Shown in pieces: positions 1 through 7,240 of a stretch of DNA of 36,226 nucleotides (position 1 is its first letter; each line of letters opens with the position of its first letter). Both the position numbers and the translations under genes were made by a program. The DNA is taken from positions 1-36,226 of the forward strand of contig LUGL01000086.1 in NCBI GenBank assembly GCA_002796835.1, in the 5' to 3' direction. The notes beneath the pieces are model-generated. The model saw only the letters and a list, made by a program, of their open reading frames with translations. It was not told the origin of the DNA and did not search any database. The DNA comes from Elainella saxicola E1 (GTDB lineage Bacteria; Cyanobacteriota; Cyanobacteriia; Elainellales; Elainellaceae).

Positions 1-201
1 CTCTGGGTTGCCCTGCACACACCAATGGGCCACACTGCGGTAGGAACATCCGATGAACGCACTGATTTCCTCATAGGTTTTCCCATCATTTCTCAATAGC
101 AACATGAGTGCCCGTTGGCGTTGATGCGGGTCGTTCCCCTCTCGCACGACGGTTTGGAGATTTTCTTTTTGGGTTGGACTCAAATATGGTGAAACAGGCA
201 T
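1..201 (-). mobile_element. IS630-type transposase, N-terminal fragment (cut by window edge)
   Basis: Reading the minus strand from an ATG at 199-201 gives an open frame of 67 codons that runs off the left edge. The protein starts MPVSPYLSPTQKENLQ. It contains RQRALMLLL followed by a helix-turn-helix stretch (KTYEEISAFIGCSYRSVAHW), as in the N-terminal HTH of IS630/Tc1-mariner-type transposases. The catalytic DDE domain would lie outside the window, so completeness cannot be judged. No terminal inverted repeat was identified upstream of the ATG. The gene lies about 140 bases from the promoter-leader-small-protein module and points away from it. Confidence 0.75.
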
Positions 202-284
202 CACAAGCTTGGAGATATGGTTCCAATTCTTATTATGCACTCTAGCTGTCGGTCAGCTTAGAGGAGTCGCAGGATTTTTGGACT

Positions 285-311
285 GGGCGGGCAAGATGCC
301 CACCCCACAAG
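285..311. repeat. Partial copy of a dispersed GGGCAAGATGCCCACCCCAC repeat
   Basis: This stretch closely matches the right half of the inverted-repeat element at 16647-16703 (core GCAAGATGCCCA then CCCCACAAGA here, against ACAAGATGCCCA then TCCCACAAGA there). Only one arm is present, so it looks like a truncated copy of a dispersed cyanobacterial palindromic repeat. Confidence 0.6.
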
Positions 312-350
312 AAATGAAGAGAAAGATTGATTGGGGCTCATCAAAATTTG

Positions 351-400
351 TTGACAAATCCTGGATTACGCTTGTGTGCGATCGATCTTTCCCCTATGCT
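351..400 (+). promoter_or_regulatory. Promoter of small-protein module, copy 1
   Basis: A -35 like TTGTGT lies at 372-377 and a -10 like TATGCT at 395-400, with a 17-nt spacer. An upstream TTGACAAA at 351-358 is also conserved. The second copy of the module (17864-17913, minus strand) has the same two boxes, the same 17-nt spacer and the same TTGACAAA at the same distance. The predicted start is about position 407, exactly where the first conserved hairpin begins. Confidence 0.7.
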
Positions 401-406
401 AATAAA

Positions 407-635
407 TGCTGGTTTCTCAATTTCAACGAATCACCAGCAGAACAGCTTAAGGTGAGGCGCTGATTAGGAAGTGTTGGCAGCACCCCTAACCAGCTAACCC
501 GTGGCTTCCTGTTAGTGGCAGGATGCTGGGCTATGGGCAATTTTAGCCCATTGGCCTCGCTATTGCTCATTAGTGGTCACGCACCACACCTTGAGCTTTC
601 CTCTCCAAACCCCACAAATGAGGTGAAATAAGCTG
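407..635 (+). promoter_or_regulatory. Structured 5' leader (candidate cis-regulatory RNA), copy 1
   Basis: Several stems can be drawn by eye. H1 is TGCTGGT 407-413 with ACCAGCA 433-439. H2 is GCTG 459-462, TTAGG 464-468 and GTG 471-473 with CAC 481-483, CCTAA 485-489 and CAGC 491-494. H3 is TCCTG 507-511 with CAGGA 519-523. H4 is TGGGCTA 527-533 with TAGCCCA 544-550. A long-range stem pairs CTCATTAGTGG 566-576 with CCACAAATGAG 612-622 (10 of 11 pairs). It covers the GAG of the Shine-Dalgarno GAGGTG 620-625 in front of the ATG at 636. A competing hairpin GTGGT 573-577 with ACCAC 582-586 would break part of that stem, suggesting a switch. The leader at 17631-17857 has hairpins in the same order. 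It resembles no riboswitch class I know; folding was by eye only. Confidence 0.6.
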
Positions 636-848
636 ATGAGCACAGAGTTCAACGAACTGCTGCCCGTTTCGTGCGACGACAAATCAAATGCCGATAAATC
701 CCAAATCTGGATTATTGGCACCCGCGATCAGGTCATCCACACGATGAACGAGTTCTGCGTCAAACGCATTGCCAACGATCGCGCTAAATTCACGCCAATT
801 ATCCCAGCCCCGTTTGAAGGCAAATACATGACCGTTCTAATTCGCTAG
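636..848 (+). CDS. 70-aa conserved small protein of unknown function, copy 1
   Basis: The 70-aa protein starts MSTEFNELLP. It has a variable, charged segment at residues 11-21 and a conserved core (DKSQIWIIGTR, then FTPI, PAPF and KYMTVL). No signal peptide, membrane segment or cysteine motif is seen. It is about three quarters identical to the protein at 17415-17630, and most differences fall in the segment after residue 10. Retention of the core in two diverged copies argues that it is translated. The start follows GAGGTG at 620-625 with a 10-nt spacer, slightly long, and that site lies in a predicted stem. It stands alone downstream of its own promoter and leader. I do not recognise the family and assign no function. 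Confidence 0.75.
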   Translation: MSTEFNELLPVSCDDKSNADKSQIWIIGTRDQVIHTMNEFCVKRIANDRAKFTPIIPAPFEGKYMTVLIR

Positions 849-1415
849 TTTGATGTAATTGATCGATCGTTTTTCATCCTGTCCCCTGAGTCATTCATCT
901 TGGGGGACTATTTGAGCTGAGAAACCATGCTCCCAATTCACCTGATCTCAGACTTGTACCTCTTGCAATAACCCGCTCGCAGATAAATCGCGAGCTAATG
1001 GATTAACCCACTAAAGTGGGCTGAAAGGCTTGCTTAGTCGCTACCCTATGGGAAGGTTTGCGCCTATAGAGTTTCGCTATTAGTCCGCAGTTTACTTGCA
1101 GACCGGACATTGGGTCAGTAATCAGAACAGGTGCAAGATCTGAGTTATTGTAATAGGCTTGAAGAAACCTTAAAAATAACTACTCTAAAACAACGGGAAT
1201 AATTTTAGAATTGATCAAATCATATCTTTGAGAGTTGGATTCTGATGAGTTTAGAACGATCGCCCTAATTTACAGAATTGTCTCCATACAAATATTTACC
1301 CGCATCATCTCAGGCCAAAATCTCCCGCCAAAATCCAAAATCCAAAATCTAAAATCCCAAATTGCCCCCCATCCAAATCAAATTTCTGCCCGATCGGTGG
1401 ATGTCCGTTCGTAAA
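849..1415. other. Repeat-rich intergenic region without a gene
   Basis: No supported gene lies here. The stretch contains a short palindrome CCCACT/AGTGGG at 1007-1020 inside a longer segment (about 1000-1110) resembling dispersed cyanobacterial repeats, including the phrases CTATTAGTCCGC and TATAGAG. A heptamer repeat array follows at 1315-1362. The remainder is AT-rich and featureless. Confidence 0.6.
1315..1362. repeat. Short tandemly repeated repetitive sequence, heptamer CCAAAAT
   Basis: CCAAAAT occurs at 1315-1321, then at 1328-1334, 1335-1341 and 1342-1348 in direct tandem. The variants CTAAAAT (1349-1355) and CCCAAAT (1356-1362) follow. Heptamer arrays of this kind (STRR) are a known feature of filamentous cyanobacterial genomes. 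Confidence 0.85.
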
Positions 1416-1444
1416 TTGTATGTTCAATGAGCGAATTCTAATAT
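1416..1444 (+). promoter_or_regulatory. Candidate promoter of the nitroreductase gene
   Basis: TTGTAT at 1416-1421 and TAATAT at 1439-1444 are separated by 17 nt, a good match to a group-1 sigma promoter. They lie about 75 nt before the GTG start at 1521. This is by eye only. Confidence 0.45.
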
Positions 1445-1520
1445 GTATCGATCGCGATAGAGGTCAAGCAAAAAAAATGTTACCCTATTTCAGAAACCTC
1501 CACCCTACAGGAAGGATATC

Positions 1521-2168
1521 GTGACAACTTCTGAACAAGTTTTGCAACAGCTCCGTTGGCGTTATGCCACCAAGAAATTTGATTCGACTCGCACCATTCC
1601 TGAGGATCTTTGGCAGACGCTAGAACAAAGCCTCGTATTGACGCCTTCTTCGTTTGGCCTTCAGCCCTGGAAGTTCATCGTGCTGCGCGATCCTGAGATT
1701 CGCAAACAGTTGGTTGAGTATAGTTGGGGCCAAACACAGGTGGCAGAAGCTTCGCATGTCGTTGTGTTTGCCATTAAAAAGAACATCGATGCGGCCTATG
1801 TCGATCACTATATTGCTCGGATGTCGGAGGTGCAGGGAACGCCCATAGAGGCGCTGCAAGGATTTGCCGATGTGGTGAAAGGCTTTCTGACCCGTATGCC
1901 GGATCAGGCGGCGATCGATGCCTGGGCCGCGAAGCAAGTTTATATTGCCTTGGGGCAATTTATGACCTGCGCAGCCTTGCTCGATATTGATGCTTGTCCG
2001 ATGGAGGGCATCAACCCACCCAAGTATGACGAAGTGCTGGGATTAGACAAACAGGGCTATGGCACGATCGTCGTTTGTCCAGCAGGATACCGCGCCGCAG
2101 ACGACAAGAGTGCAGCCCGACCTAAAGTCCGATTCCCACTGGAAGAAATGGTGGAATATGTCGGCTAA
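1521..2168 (+). CDS. NAD(P)H-dependent nitroreductase-family oxidoreductase
   Basis: The 215-aa protein has the size and layout of the NfsB/YdgI-type nitroreductase family, whose members are FMN-dependent homodimers that reduce nitro compounds, quinones or flavins. The N-terminal RWRYATKKFD and the following TPSSFGLQPWKFIV are the family's FMN-binding segments. The C-terminal part (ALGQFMTCAALLDIDACPMEG, residues about 142-161) and GYR near residue 191 also fit. It starts at GTG 1521, preceded by AGGAAGGA with a 5-nt spacer. It is monocistronic and converges with aar. The physiological substrate cannot be deduced from sequence. Confidence 0.9.
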   Translation: MTTSEQVLQQLRWRYATKKFDSTRTIPEDLWQTLEQSLVLTPSSFGLQPWKFIVLRDPEIRKQLVEYSWGQTQVAEASHVVVFAIKKNIDAAYVDHYIARMSEVQGTPIEALQGFADVVKGFLTRMPDQAAIDAWAAKQVYIALGQFMTCAALLDIDACPMEGINPPKYDEVLGLDKQGYGTIVVCPAGYRAADDKSAARPKVRFPLEEMVEYVG

Positions 2169-2302
2169 CCGATGCGACAAACCTGAGGAATGCGGATTGA
2201 TTCAGGTGTAATTCTCTGCGAAGAGGCGTAGCATTCGGTAAAAAGGCTTTGCGATCGCCATAGAGCCATCTGCCGAATGCCATGCCTGTACAAGTAATAA
2301 CA

Positions 2303-2329
2303 GTCGGGTGGGTTGCTTTCCTGCCCGAC
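2303..2329. terminator. Hairpin between convergent nitroreductase and aar genes
   Basis: GTCGGGTGGG (2303-2312) pairs with CCTGCCCGAC (2320-2329), ten pairs including two G-U, with a 7-nt loop. It sits between two convergent genes and could end transcription from both sides. There is no T-tract on either side, so it may instead be one of the dispersed palindromes common in cyanobacteria. Confidence 0.45.
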
Positions 2330-2353
2330 AAATCTAGCGAAACTCAAAGCGGC

Positions 2354-3379
2354 TTAGCTGGGTAGCAGCAAAGGACGGAAGCCATGCTTCAGGGAGACTT
2401 GCCCGATCAGATCCATTTTTTCCAGCGTAATTTGGTTGCGGCCCCAGGAGAAGTTGGTGTAAAGCTTCTCGAATTCCAGCAGCATCGACTCGGCAAAGCA
2501 GGCAAACAACTGGCGAGCAGGCACATCCATATTGACAATGCTCATAATTTTCCAGTCGATATCCAGCGAATGCTCGACAATGCCGCCATTCAATACATAA
2601 ATACTGGGATGGCTAATCAGATTGGCCATATTTTTGGGATAGCCCCCATCAATCATCAGGCAGGGCTGCTTTAAGGTCGAATAGTCAATTTCGACGCCCT
2701 TGGGCATACTGGCAACCCAAACCACGATATCAGCCTGCGGCAGCGCCTCTTCCAAGGCCATAACTTTGCCGCGTCCCAGCTCATCTTGCAAATTTTGCAG
2801 GCGTTCCTGGTTCCGAGCGACCAACAAAAGTTCAGATACATCGACCCGCGAATTCAGCCAGCGGCACACCGCGCTCCCAATATCTCCGGTTGCACCACAA
2901 ACGGCCACCGTTGCCTTCGACAATTCAATGCCCAACTGCTGCGAAGCATGCTCGACCTGGCGGCAGATAATGTAGGCCGTGTGGGTATTGCCCGTGGTAA
3001 ACCGCTCAAACTCCAGCTTGATGTTACGAACCTGCTGGATCTGCTGCAAATTGAAATTCTCAAAAATAATCGATGAGAAGCCGCCTAATGCCGTGATGTT
3101 AATGCCGTGCTTCTGGGCATGAGCCATCGCATTAATGATTTTGCGCGTGGCAGCCTTAATGCGGCGGGTGGCCAGCATTTCTGGCAAGAAGCAAGACTCG
3201 ACATAGCGCCCTTCGATTTGCTGCCCTGTGGCACTGGTCACCGTAATCGTATCGACGATTTGAGGGGGCGCACTACACCAAAAATCAAGTCCCTGATCGG
3301 CGTATTCAGGATAACCCAAATCTCTAGCAACCGATTGAGCGTGTTCTAAGCTTGTGAGATGACCAATAAGACCAAACAT
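2354..3379 (-). CDS. aar: Long-chain acyl-[acyl-carrier-protein] reductase (AAR)
   Basis: The 341-aa protein matches cyanobacterial AAR along its whole length. AAR reduces fatty acyl-ACP to a fatty aldehyde with NADPH, the first step of alkane biosynthesis. The N-terminal [15 protein letters not shown], the NADPH-binding GATGDIGS at 162-169 and the C-terminal NFSWGRNQI are hallmarks. The catalytic cysteine is at 294 in LFACFAES, the same number as in the characterised Synechococcus enzyme. In most cyanobacteria this gene follows aldehyde deformylating oxygenase (ado) and precedes accA. Here neither is adjacent: upstream lies an ABC ATPase and downstream a convergent nitroreductase. No clear Shine-Dalgarno precedes the ATG. 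Confidence 0.95.
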   Translation of the reverse strand: MFGLIGHLTSLEHAQSVARDLGYPEYADQGLDFWCSAPPQIVDTITVTSATGQQIEGRYVESCFLPEMLATRRIKAATRKIINAMAHAQKHGINITALGGFSSIIFENFNLQQIQQVRNIKLEFERFTTGNTHTAYIICRQVEHASQQLGIELSKATVAVCGATGDIGSAVCRWLNSRVDVSELLLVARNQERLQNLQDELGRGKVMALEEALPQADIVVWVASMPKGVEIDYSTLKQPCLMIDGGYPKNMANLISHPSIYVLNGGIVEHSLDIDWKIMSIVNMDVPARQLFACFAESMLLEFEKLYTNFSWGRNQITLEKMDLIGQVSLKHGFRPLLLPS

Positions 3380-3562
3380 GGACAGCGGTATATAAGCCTG
3401 CTAAATCAAGTGAAATAGGGCGATCGATCTCAAAACCCAAGACATCTGAGCTCAACTAGCGAATCAACACTAAACCTGAAATCAGCAGGGCGAGAAATCT
3501 AATCCCTTAAAAATACTACACATAATTGACCCTATTTTAGTGTTAAAAATCAAACTCTCTTC

Positions 3563-5308
3563 CTAAGGGGTGACAGACTGTAGCCGCGATAGGAGGGGTG
3601 CTGCTTCTAACAGGGTTTGAGTATACGGATGCTGAGGGCGGGTAAACACCTCCTCCGTCGTTCCTAACTCCACAATCTTGCCTGCGTTCATCACGGCAAT
3701 CCGATCGCACAAAAAGCGAGCCACCCAGAGGTCGTGCGTAATAAACAGATAGGTCAGGTCAAATTCCTGCTTTAGCTCCAGCATCAGCTCCAGCACCTGC
3801 CCCTGCACGCTGGCGTCCAGCATACTGACGGGCTCATCGCAGATCAGCAGCTTCGGACGAGTAATCAAAGCTCTGGCGATCGCCACCCGCTGTTGTTGCC
3901 CACCCGATAGGTCTTGGGGATATCGATCGGCATAGTCAGTTGCAGGCGTGAGGCCAACTCGCTCCAGCATTTGCAGAGTTTGCTGTTTCGCCTCGATCGG
4001 ACTGGCTAACTTGTGGATCAGCAGCGGATCGGCAATGCTCTCACCTACGGTCATTAAGGGATTCAGACAAGCATGGGGGTCTTGAAACACCATTTGCATT
4101 TGGCGGCGCTGCTGCTGCAAGGCAGAACCCGAACAGCGGGCCAGATCCTGACCCAGAAATTCGACGCGACCTGCCGTAGGCCGGATCAGCTGCAAAATCG
4201 TGCGGGACAGCGTACTTTTGCCACAGCCCGATTCACCGACCAGGCCCAAAATCTCGCCGGGATACAGATCTAACGTGATGCCATCGACGGCTCGAATTGT
4301 GCGATCGTCCGTTTTGGAAAGCAGCCGCGAGATGAAGTTTTGCTCCAGAGTGTAGTGCTGTTGCAGGTCTTGCAGGTGGAGCAGCGGCAGGGCATGAGGG
4401 GATGGGAGCGGGGGAGCGGCAGAAGTTAATACTACAGAGCCATCGTCAGGATTGGCGGTATCGGCTAAGGGCAGTTCGATCGCTCGATCCGGACTGGTGT
4501 GGTGTCCCGTTTGAATATGCAGCGCAGATTGCAAGAGAGATTGAGTATAGGCATGCTGGGGCTGAGTCAGGACCGACAGCGCCGCCCCCGTTTCGACCAC
4601 TTTGCCGCCATACATTACCGCAATTCGATCGCAATATTCTCCTACCATGGCTAAATCATGCGAGATCAGCATCAGCGCCATCTGCCGTTCCTGACAAAGC
4701 CGGGTTAGTTCGCGCAAAATCTGGGCTGAGACGGTGACATCCAAACTCGTAGTCGGCTCATCCGCCACAATTAGCTTGGGATCTAGCAACAAAGCCAGGG
4801 CGATCGCAACGCGCTGTCGCATGCCGCCACTAAACTCATGGGGATATTGGCTCCAGCGGCTGGCCGGAATTTTCACGGCTTCCAGCGTGGCAATCGACTG
4901 CTCTTTGGCCATCTGTTTAGAGAGGTGCGGCTGATGCGATCGTAAGGTTTCCAGGCAGTGATCTCCGATCGTCATTAATGGGTCCAGGCGTGTCATTGGA
5001 TCCTGGAAGATCAGCGCTACCGCTTCGCCGCGAAACTGTCTGAGCCGCTCTGGAGAAAAGTCAAATACAGACTCACCGTTAAACAGCACCCGCCCTTCGA
5101 TCTGCGTCGATTTGGGCAACAGCCGCATGGCCGCCCGACCTAACGTAGACTTGCCGCAGCCCGATTCTCCCACCAGGCCCAACCGCTCACCGGGCTGGAG
5201 TTGCAGTGACACATCGTCGATTGCCCAAGCCGTTGCCGCAGTCGATCGTCGATAGCTGTGAGGATAGGCGACCCGAAGATGATCGATTTGAAATAGGGCT
5301 TCGGTCAT
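3563..5308 (-). CDS. Fused double-ATPase subunit of a peptide/nickel-type ABC importer
   Basis: The 581-aa protein carries two complete ABC ATPase domains, like GsiA/YejF or a DppD-DppF fusion. Domain 1 has Walker A GESGCGKST at 47-55, signature FSGG at 159-162, Walker B VADEP at 181-185 and the H-loop histidine at 217. Domain 2 has GESGCGKST at 358-366, LSGGQ at 467-471 and CDEP at 490-493. Each half ends with the oligopeptide-family C-terminal motif (QPQHAYTQSLL and RPQHPYTQTLLEAAP). A linker rich in proline, alanine and serine joins them near 265-310. All catalytic residues look intact. No permease or binding-protein gene is adjacent, so the partners must be elsewhere and the substrate is unknown. 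No Shine-Dalgarno precedes the ATG. Confidence 0.93.
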   Translation of the reverse strand: MTEALFQIDHLRVAYPHSYRRSTAATAWAIDDVSLQLQPGERLGLVGESGCGKSTLGRAAMRLLPKSTQIEGRVLFNGESVFDFSPERLRQFRGEAVALIFQDPMTRLDPLMTIGDHCLETLRSHQPHLSKQMAKEQSIATLEAVKIPASRWSQYPHEFSGGMRQRVAIALALLLDPKLIVADEPTTSLDVTVSAQILRELTRLCQERQMALMLISHDLAMVGEYCDRIAVMYGGKVVETGAALSVLTQPQHAYTQSLLQSALHIQTGHHTSPDRAIELPLADTANPDDGSVVLTSAAPPLPSPHALPLLHLQDLQQHYTLEQNFISRLLSKTDDRTIRAVDGITLDLYPGEILGLVGESGCGKSTLSRTILQLIRPTAGRVEFLGQDLARCSGSALQQQRRQMQMVFQDPHACLNPLMTVGESIADPLLIHKLASPIEAKQQTLQMLERVGLTPATDYADRYPQDLSGGQQQRVAIARALITRPKLLICDEPVSMLDASVQGQVLELMLELKQEFDLTYLFITHDLWVARFLCDRIAVMNAGKIVELGTTEEVFTRPQHPYTQTLLEAAPLLSRLQSVTP

Positions 5309-5326
5309 TGTTGGGAGGGAAGGGGA

Positions 5327-5347
5327 GTGCGGGGTGCGGGGTGCGGG
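5327..5347. repeat. Heptamer repeat GTGCGGG, three copies
   Basis: GTGCGGG is repeated exactly three times, followed by GTGGAAA, in the 51-bp gap between the ABC ATPase gene and the gene upstream of it. This is a second STRR-type array with a different unit from the one at 1315. Confidence 0.8.
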
Positions 5348-5359
5348 GTGGAAAGGAGG

Positions 5360-5743
5360 TTAGAGGGGGAGGCCGAGTGAGTCTTTGAGATGGGCTTGTA
5401 GGGTTTGGGAAAATTCGGAGCGCTGCAAAAAGCGTTCGGTGCGGACGGGTTTGCGTTCGGCGTCCAGGGTCCAGCCATAGTCGCTGCTGATGCGCAATTT
5501 ATCCTGCCAGTCGGCGATCGAGATAACTAACTGCGGGGCGGGACTGTTGTCGTAATCGGGGATCCGAAAAACGTAGTTGAAAGTATTTTGCTTGGCGGCA
5601 GCTACCGTGGAAGATTGGCCAAACTTGTCTGCAAGGCGCGATCGAATCTGTTCCAGATCCAGATTTTCAATTTCCTCTAGCGTGCGCACTGCCAGCGTCA
5701 GCGCAAAATAGAATTCCTCGACTGGAACAAACTCTAACTGCAT
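5360..5743 (-). CDS. Conserved-looking hypothetical protein (127 aa)
   Basis: I do not recognise this protein. From the ATG at 5743 it reads 127 aa, starting MQLEFVPVEEFYFALTL, with an acidic helical segment (RTLEEIENLDLEQI) and a C-terminal alternating hydrophobic part. It has no signal peptide or membrane segment. The open frame extends upstream to a GTG at 5887, which would add 48 residues. That extension has poor protein character and a weak ribosome site, so I prefer the internal ATG. The gene lies 51 bp upstream of the ABC ATPase on the same strand and is divergent from purU, so it may be co-transcribed with the ATPase. Confidence 0.6.
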   Translation of the reverse strand: MQLEFVPVEEFYFALTLAVRTLEEIENLDLEQIRSRLADKFGQSSTVAAAKQNTFNYVFRIPDYDNSPAPQLVISIADWQDKLRISSDYGWTLDAERKPVRTERFLQRSEFSQTLQAHLKDSLGLPL

Positions 5744-5974
5744 ACCCCGTGAAACCTGTACTCGATCGACTTGTCTAGATGAGTCTATCACTGTGATGGA
5801 AACATCGTGAAACAGAGCCGCAGGCAAACTGCGAAATGAAATTTGCTGCCGGATACTGCAAAAATTCCGAAGTTTGGGGTGAATCACCTGGAGTTACGTT
5901 AAGGTTACGAGTTAGCCCGATTCACCTCATCAATTAGCCTCACCCTTAACCAGTTCGCCTAGGCCGATCGTCCT

Positions 5975-6856
5975 ATGTCTTCTACCAGTGCCACCCATAC
6001 CGCCAAGAGTCCGACTGCCACGCTGCTGATTTCCTGTCCCGATCAAAGGGGATTGGTGGCCAAGATTGCCAATTTCATTTATTCGAATGGCGGCAACATT
6101 ATCCATGCCGATCAGCACACCGATTTTACGGCAGGACTGTTTCTCACTCGCATCGAATGGCAGCTCGATGGGTTTAATTTGCCGCGCGAGCTGATCGGAC
6201 CCGCGTTTAATGCGATCGCCCAGCCTTTGCAGGCGAACTGGCAGCTCCGCTTTTCCGACGATTTGCCCCGGATTGCTATCTGGGTCAGCCGTCAGGACCA
6301 CTGTTTGTATGATCTGCTGTGGCGACAAAAAGCTGGAGAATTGGCCGCTGAAATTCCGCTGATTATCAGCAATCACCCCACTTTGCAGCCGATCGCCGAC
6401 CAGTTTGGCATCGATTATCACTGCCTGCCCATTACGCCCGAAACCAAGGTCGAGCAGGAGGCAAAACAGTTGGCCCTATTGCAGCAATACCGCATTGATC
6501 TGGTGGTGCTGGCCAAATATATGCAGGTGCTCAGCGCTGATTTTGTCGCCCAATTTCCGAAGGTGATCAATATCCACCATTCCTTTTTGCCTGCGTTTGC
6601 GGGAGCCAATCCCTATCAGCGGGCCTATGAACGCGGCGTGAAGATCATCGGCGCGACGGCTCATTATGTGACGCAAGATCTGGATGAGGGACCGATCATC
6701 GAACAGGACGTGGTGCGGGTCAGCCATCGCGATCAGGTCGAGGATTTGATTCGCAAAGGCAAGGATCTGGAGCGGATTGTCTTAGCGAGAGCCGTGCGGC
6801 TGCATCTGCAAAATCGAGCCTTGGTGTATGGCAATCGTACGGTGGTGTTTGCTTGA
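5975..6856 (+). CDS. purU: Formyltetrahydrofolate deformylase
   Basis: The 293-aa protein has the PurU architecture: an N-terminal ACT domain (TLLISCPDQRGLVAKIANFI, about 16-95) and a C-terminal formyl-transferase-fold domain. It hydrolyses 10-formyl-THF to THF and formate, balancing one-carbon pools for purine and glycine metabolism. The catalytic triad of the fold is visible as N199 and H201 in NIHHSFLPAF and D237 in DLDEGPI. Length is typical. The gene is divergent from the hypothetical gene at 5360. ATG 5975 has no strong Shine-Dalgarno. Confidence 0.96.
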   Translation: MSSTSATHTAKSPTATLLISCPDQRGLVAKIANFIYSNGGNIIHADQHTDFTAGLFLTRIEWQLDGFNLPRELIGPAFNAIAQPLQANWQLRFSDDLPRIAIWVSRQDHCLYDLLWRQKAGELAAEIPLIISNHPTLQPIADQFGIDYHCLPITPETKVEQEAKQLALLQQYRIDLVVLAKYMQVLSADFVAQFPKVINIHHSFLPAFAGANPYQRAYERGVKIIGATAHYVTQDLDEGPIIEQDVVRVSHRDQVEDLIRKGKDLERIVLARAVRLHLQNRALVYGNRTVVFA

Positions 6857-7240
6857 GGGCTATCCAGGATTGGTCAAGCCTGCCTCAGGAATCATCAGAC
6901 GTTGAAATACAGCGATCGCCAGCTGAAATTTGCTAAGCTCAGTAGATCGAAAATGGATTCGTTTTGATACCAATTCCTGTGATTGATCCCCCTAAATCCC
7001 CCTTAACAACGGGGACTTTAAACGCGCTTGGCTCGGTTTCCCCTTTATGAGGGACGCCAGGGGGGATCTAAATCAGGATTTGTGATCTCTTCAAGCTATT
7101 CCACGATTCACTGAATTTTTTCCCTGTGCTCAAGACTTGGCGGAGTGCTGGTTCCGGCGATTTGATTCTCTAATTTGCTGTAAACATTACGGTTTAGTCA
7201 GCCCAAAGTTCTGCCCATTCACCCTTTGCATTTCCTACTC
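6857..7240. other. Intergenic region with a MITE-like inverted-repeat element
   Basis: No gene was found. The main content is an imperfect inverted-repeat element at 6971-7080 (listed separately). One GCGATCGC octamer lies near 6912. The rest is featureless. Confidence 0.6.
6971..7080. repeat. Imperfect inverted-repeat element of about 110 bp (MITE-like)
   Basis: The ends are AATTCCTGTGATT and AATCAGGATT (reverse complement AATCCTGATT). Inside them GATCCCCC at 6985-6992 pairs with GGGGGATC at 7061-7068. The interior has CCCCCTTAACAACGGGGACTTT. Dispersed elements with this ATCCCCCTAAATCCCCCTT phrase are widespread in cyanobacterial intergenic DNA. It encodes nothing. Confidence 0.7.

Noticed and set aside
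209-463. An 84-codon plus-strand open frame over the copy 1 promoter and first hairpins
   Set aside because: Its conserved part (around TLVCDRSFPYANKCWF) is explained by the promoter and H1. The H1 loop differs by 5 nt between the two module copies, which breaks the frame, and its first half is not conserved.
1315-1362. Possible CRISPR-like array
   Set aside because: The units are 7 bases long in direct tandem without spacers, so this is a heptamer STRR. No CRISPR array or cas gene was seen in the window.
5930-6421. A 163-codon minus-strand frame opposite purU
   Set aside because: It overlaps a clear purU gene with conserved motifs and has no features of its own.
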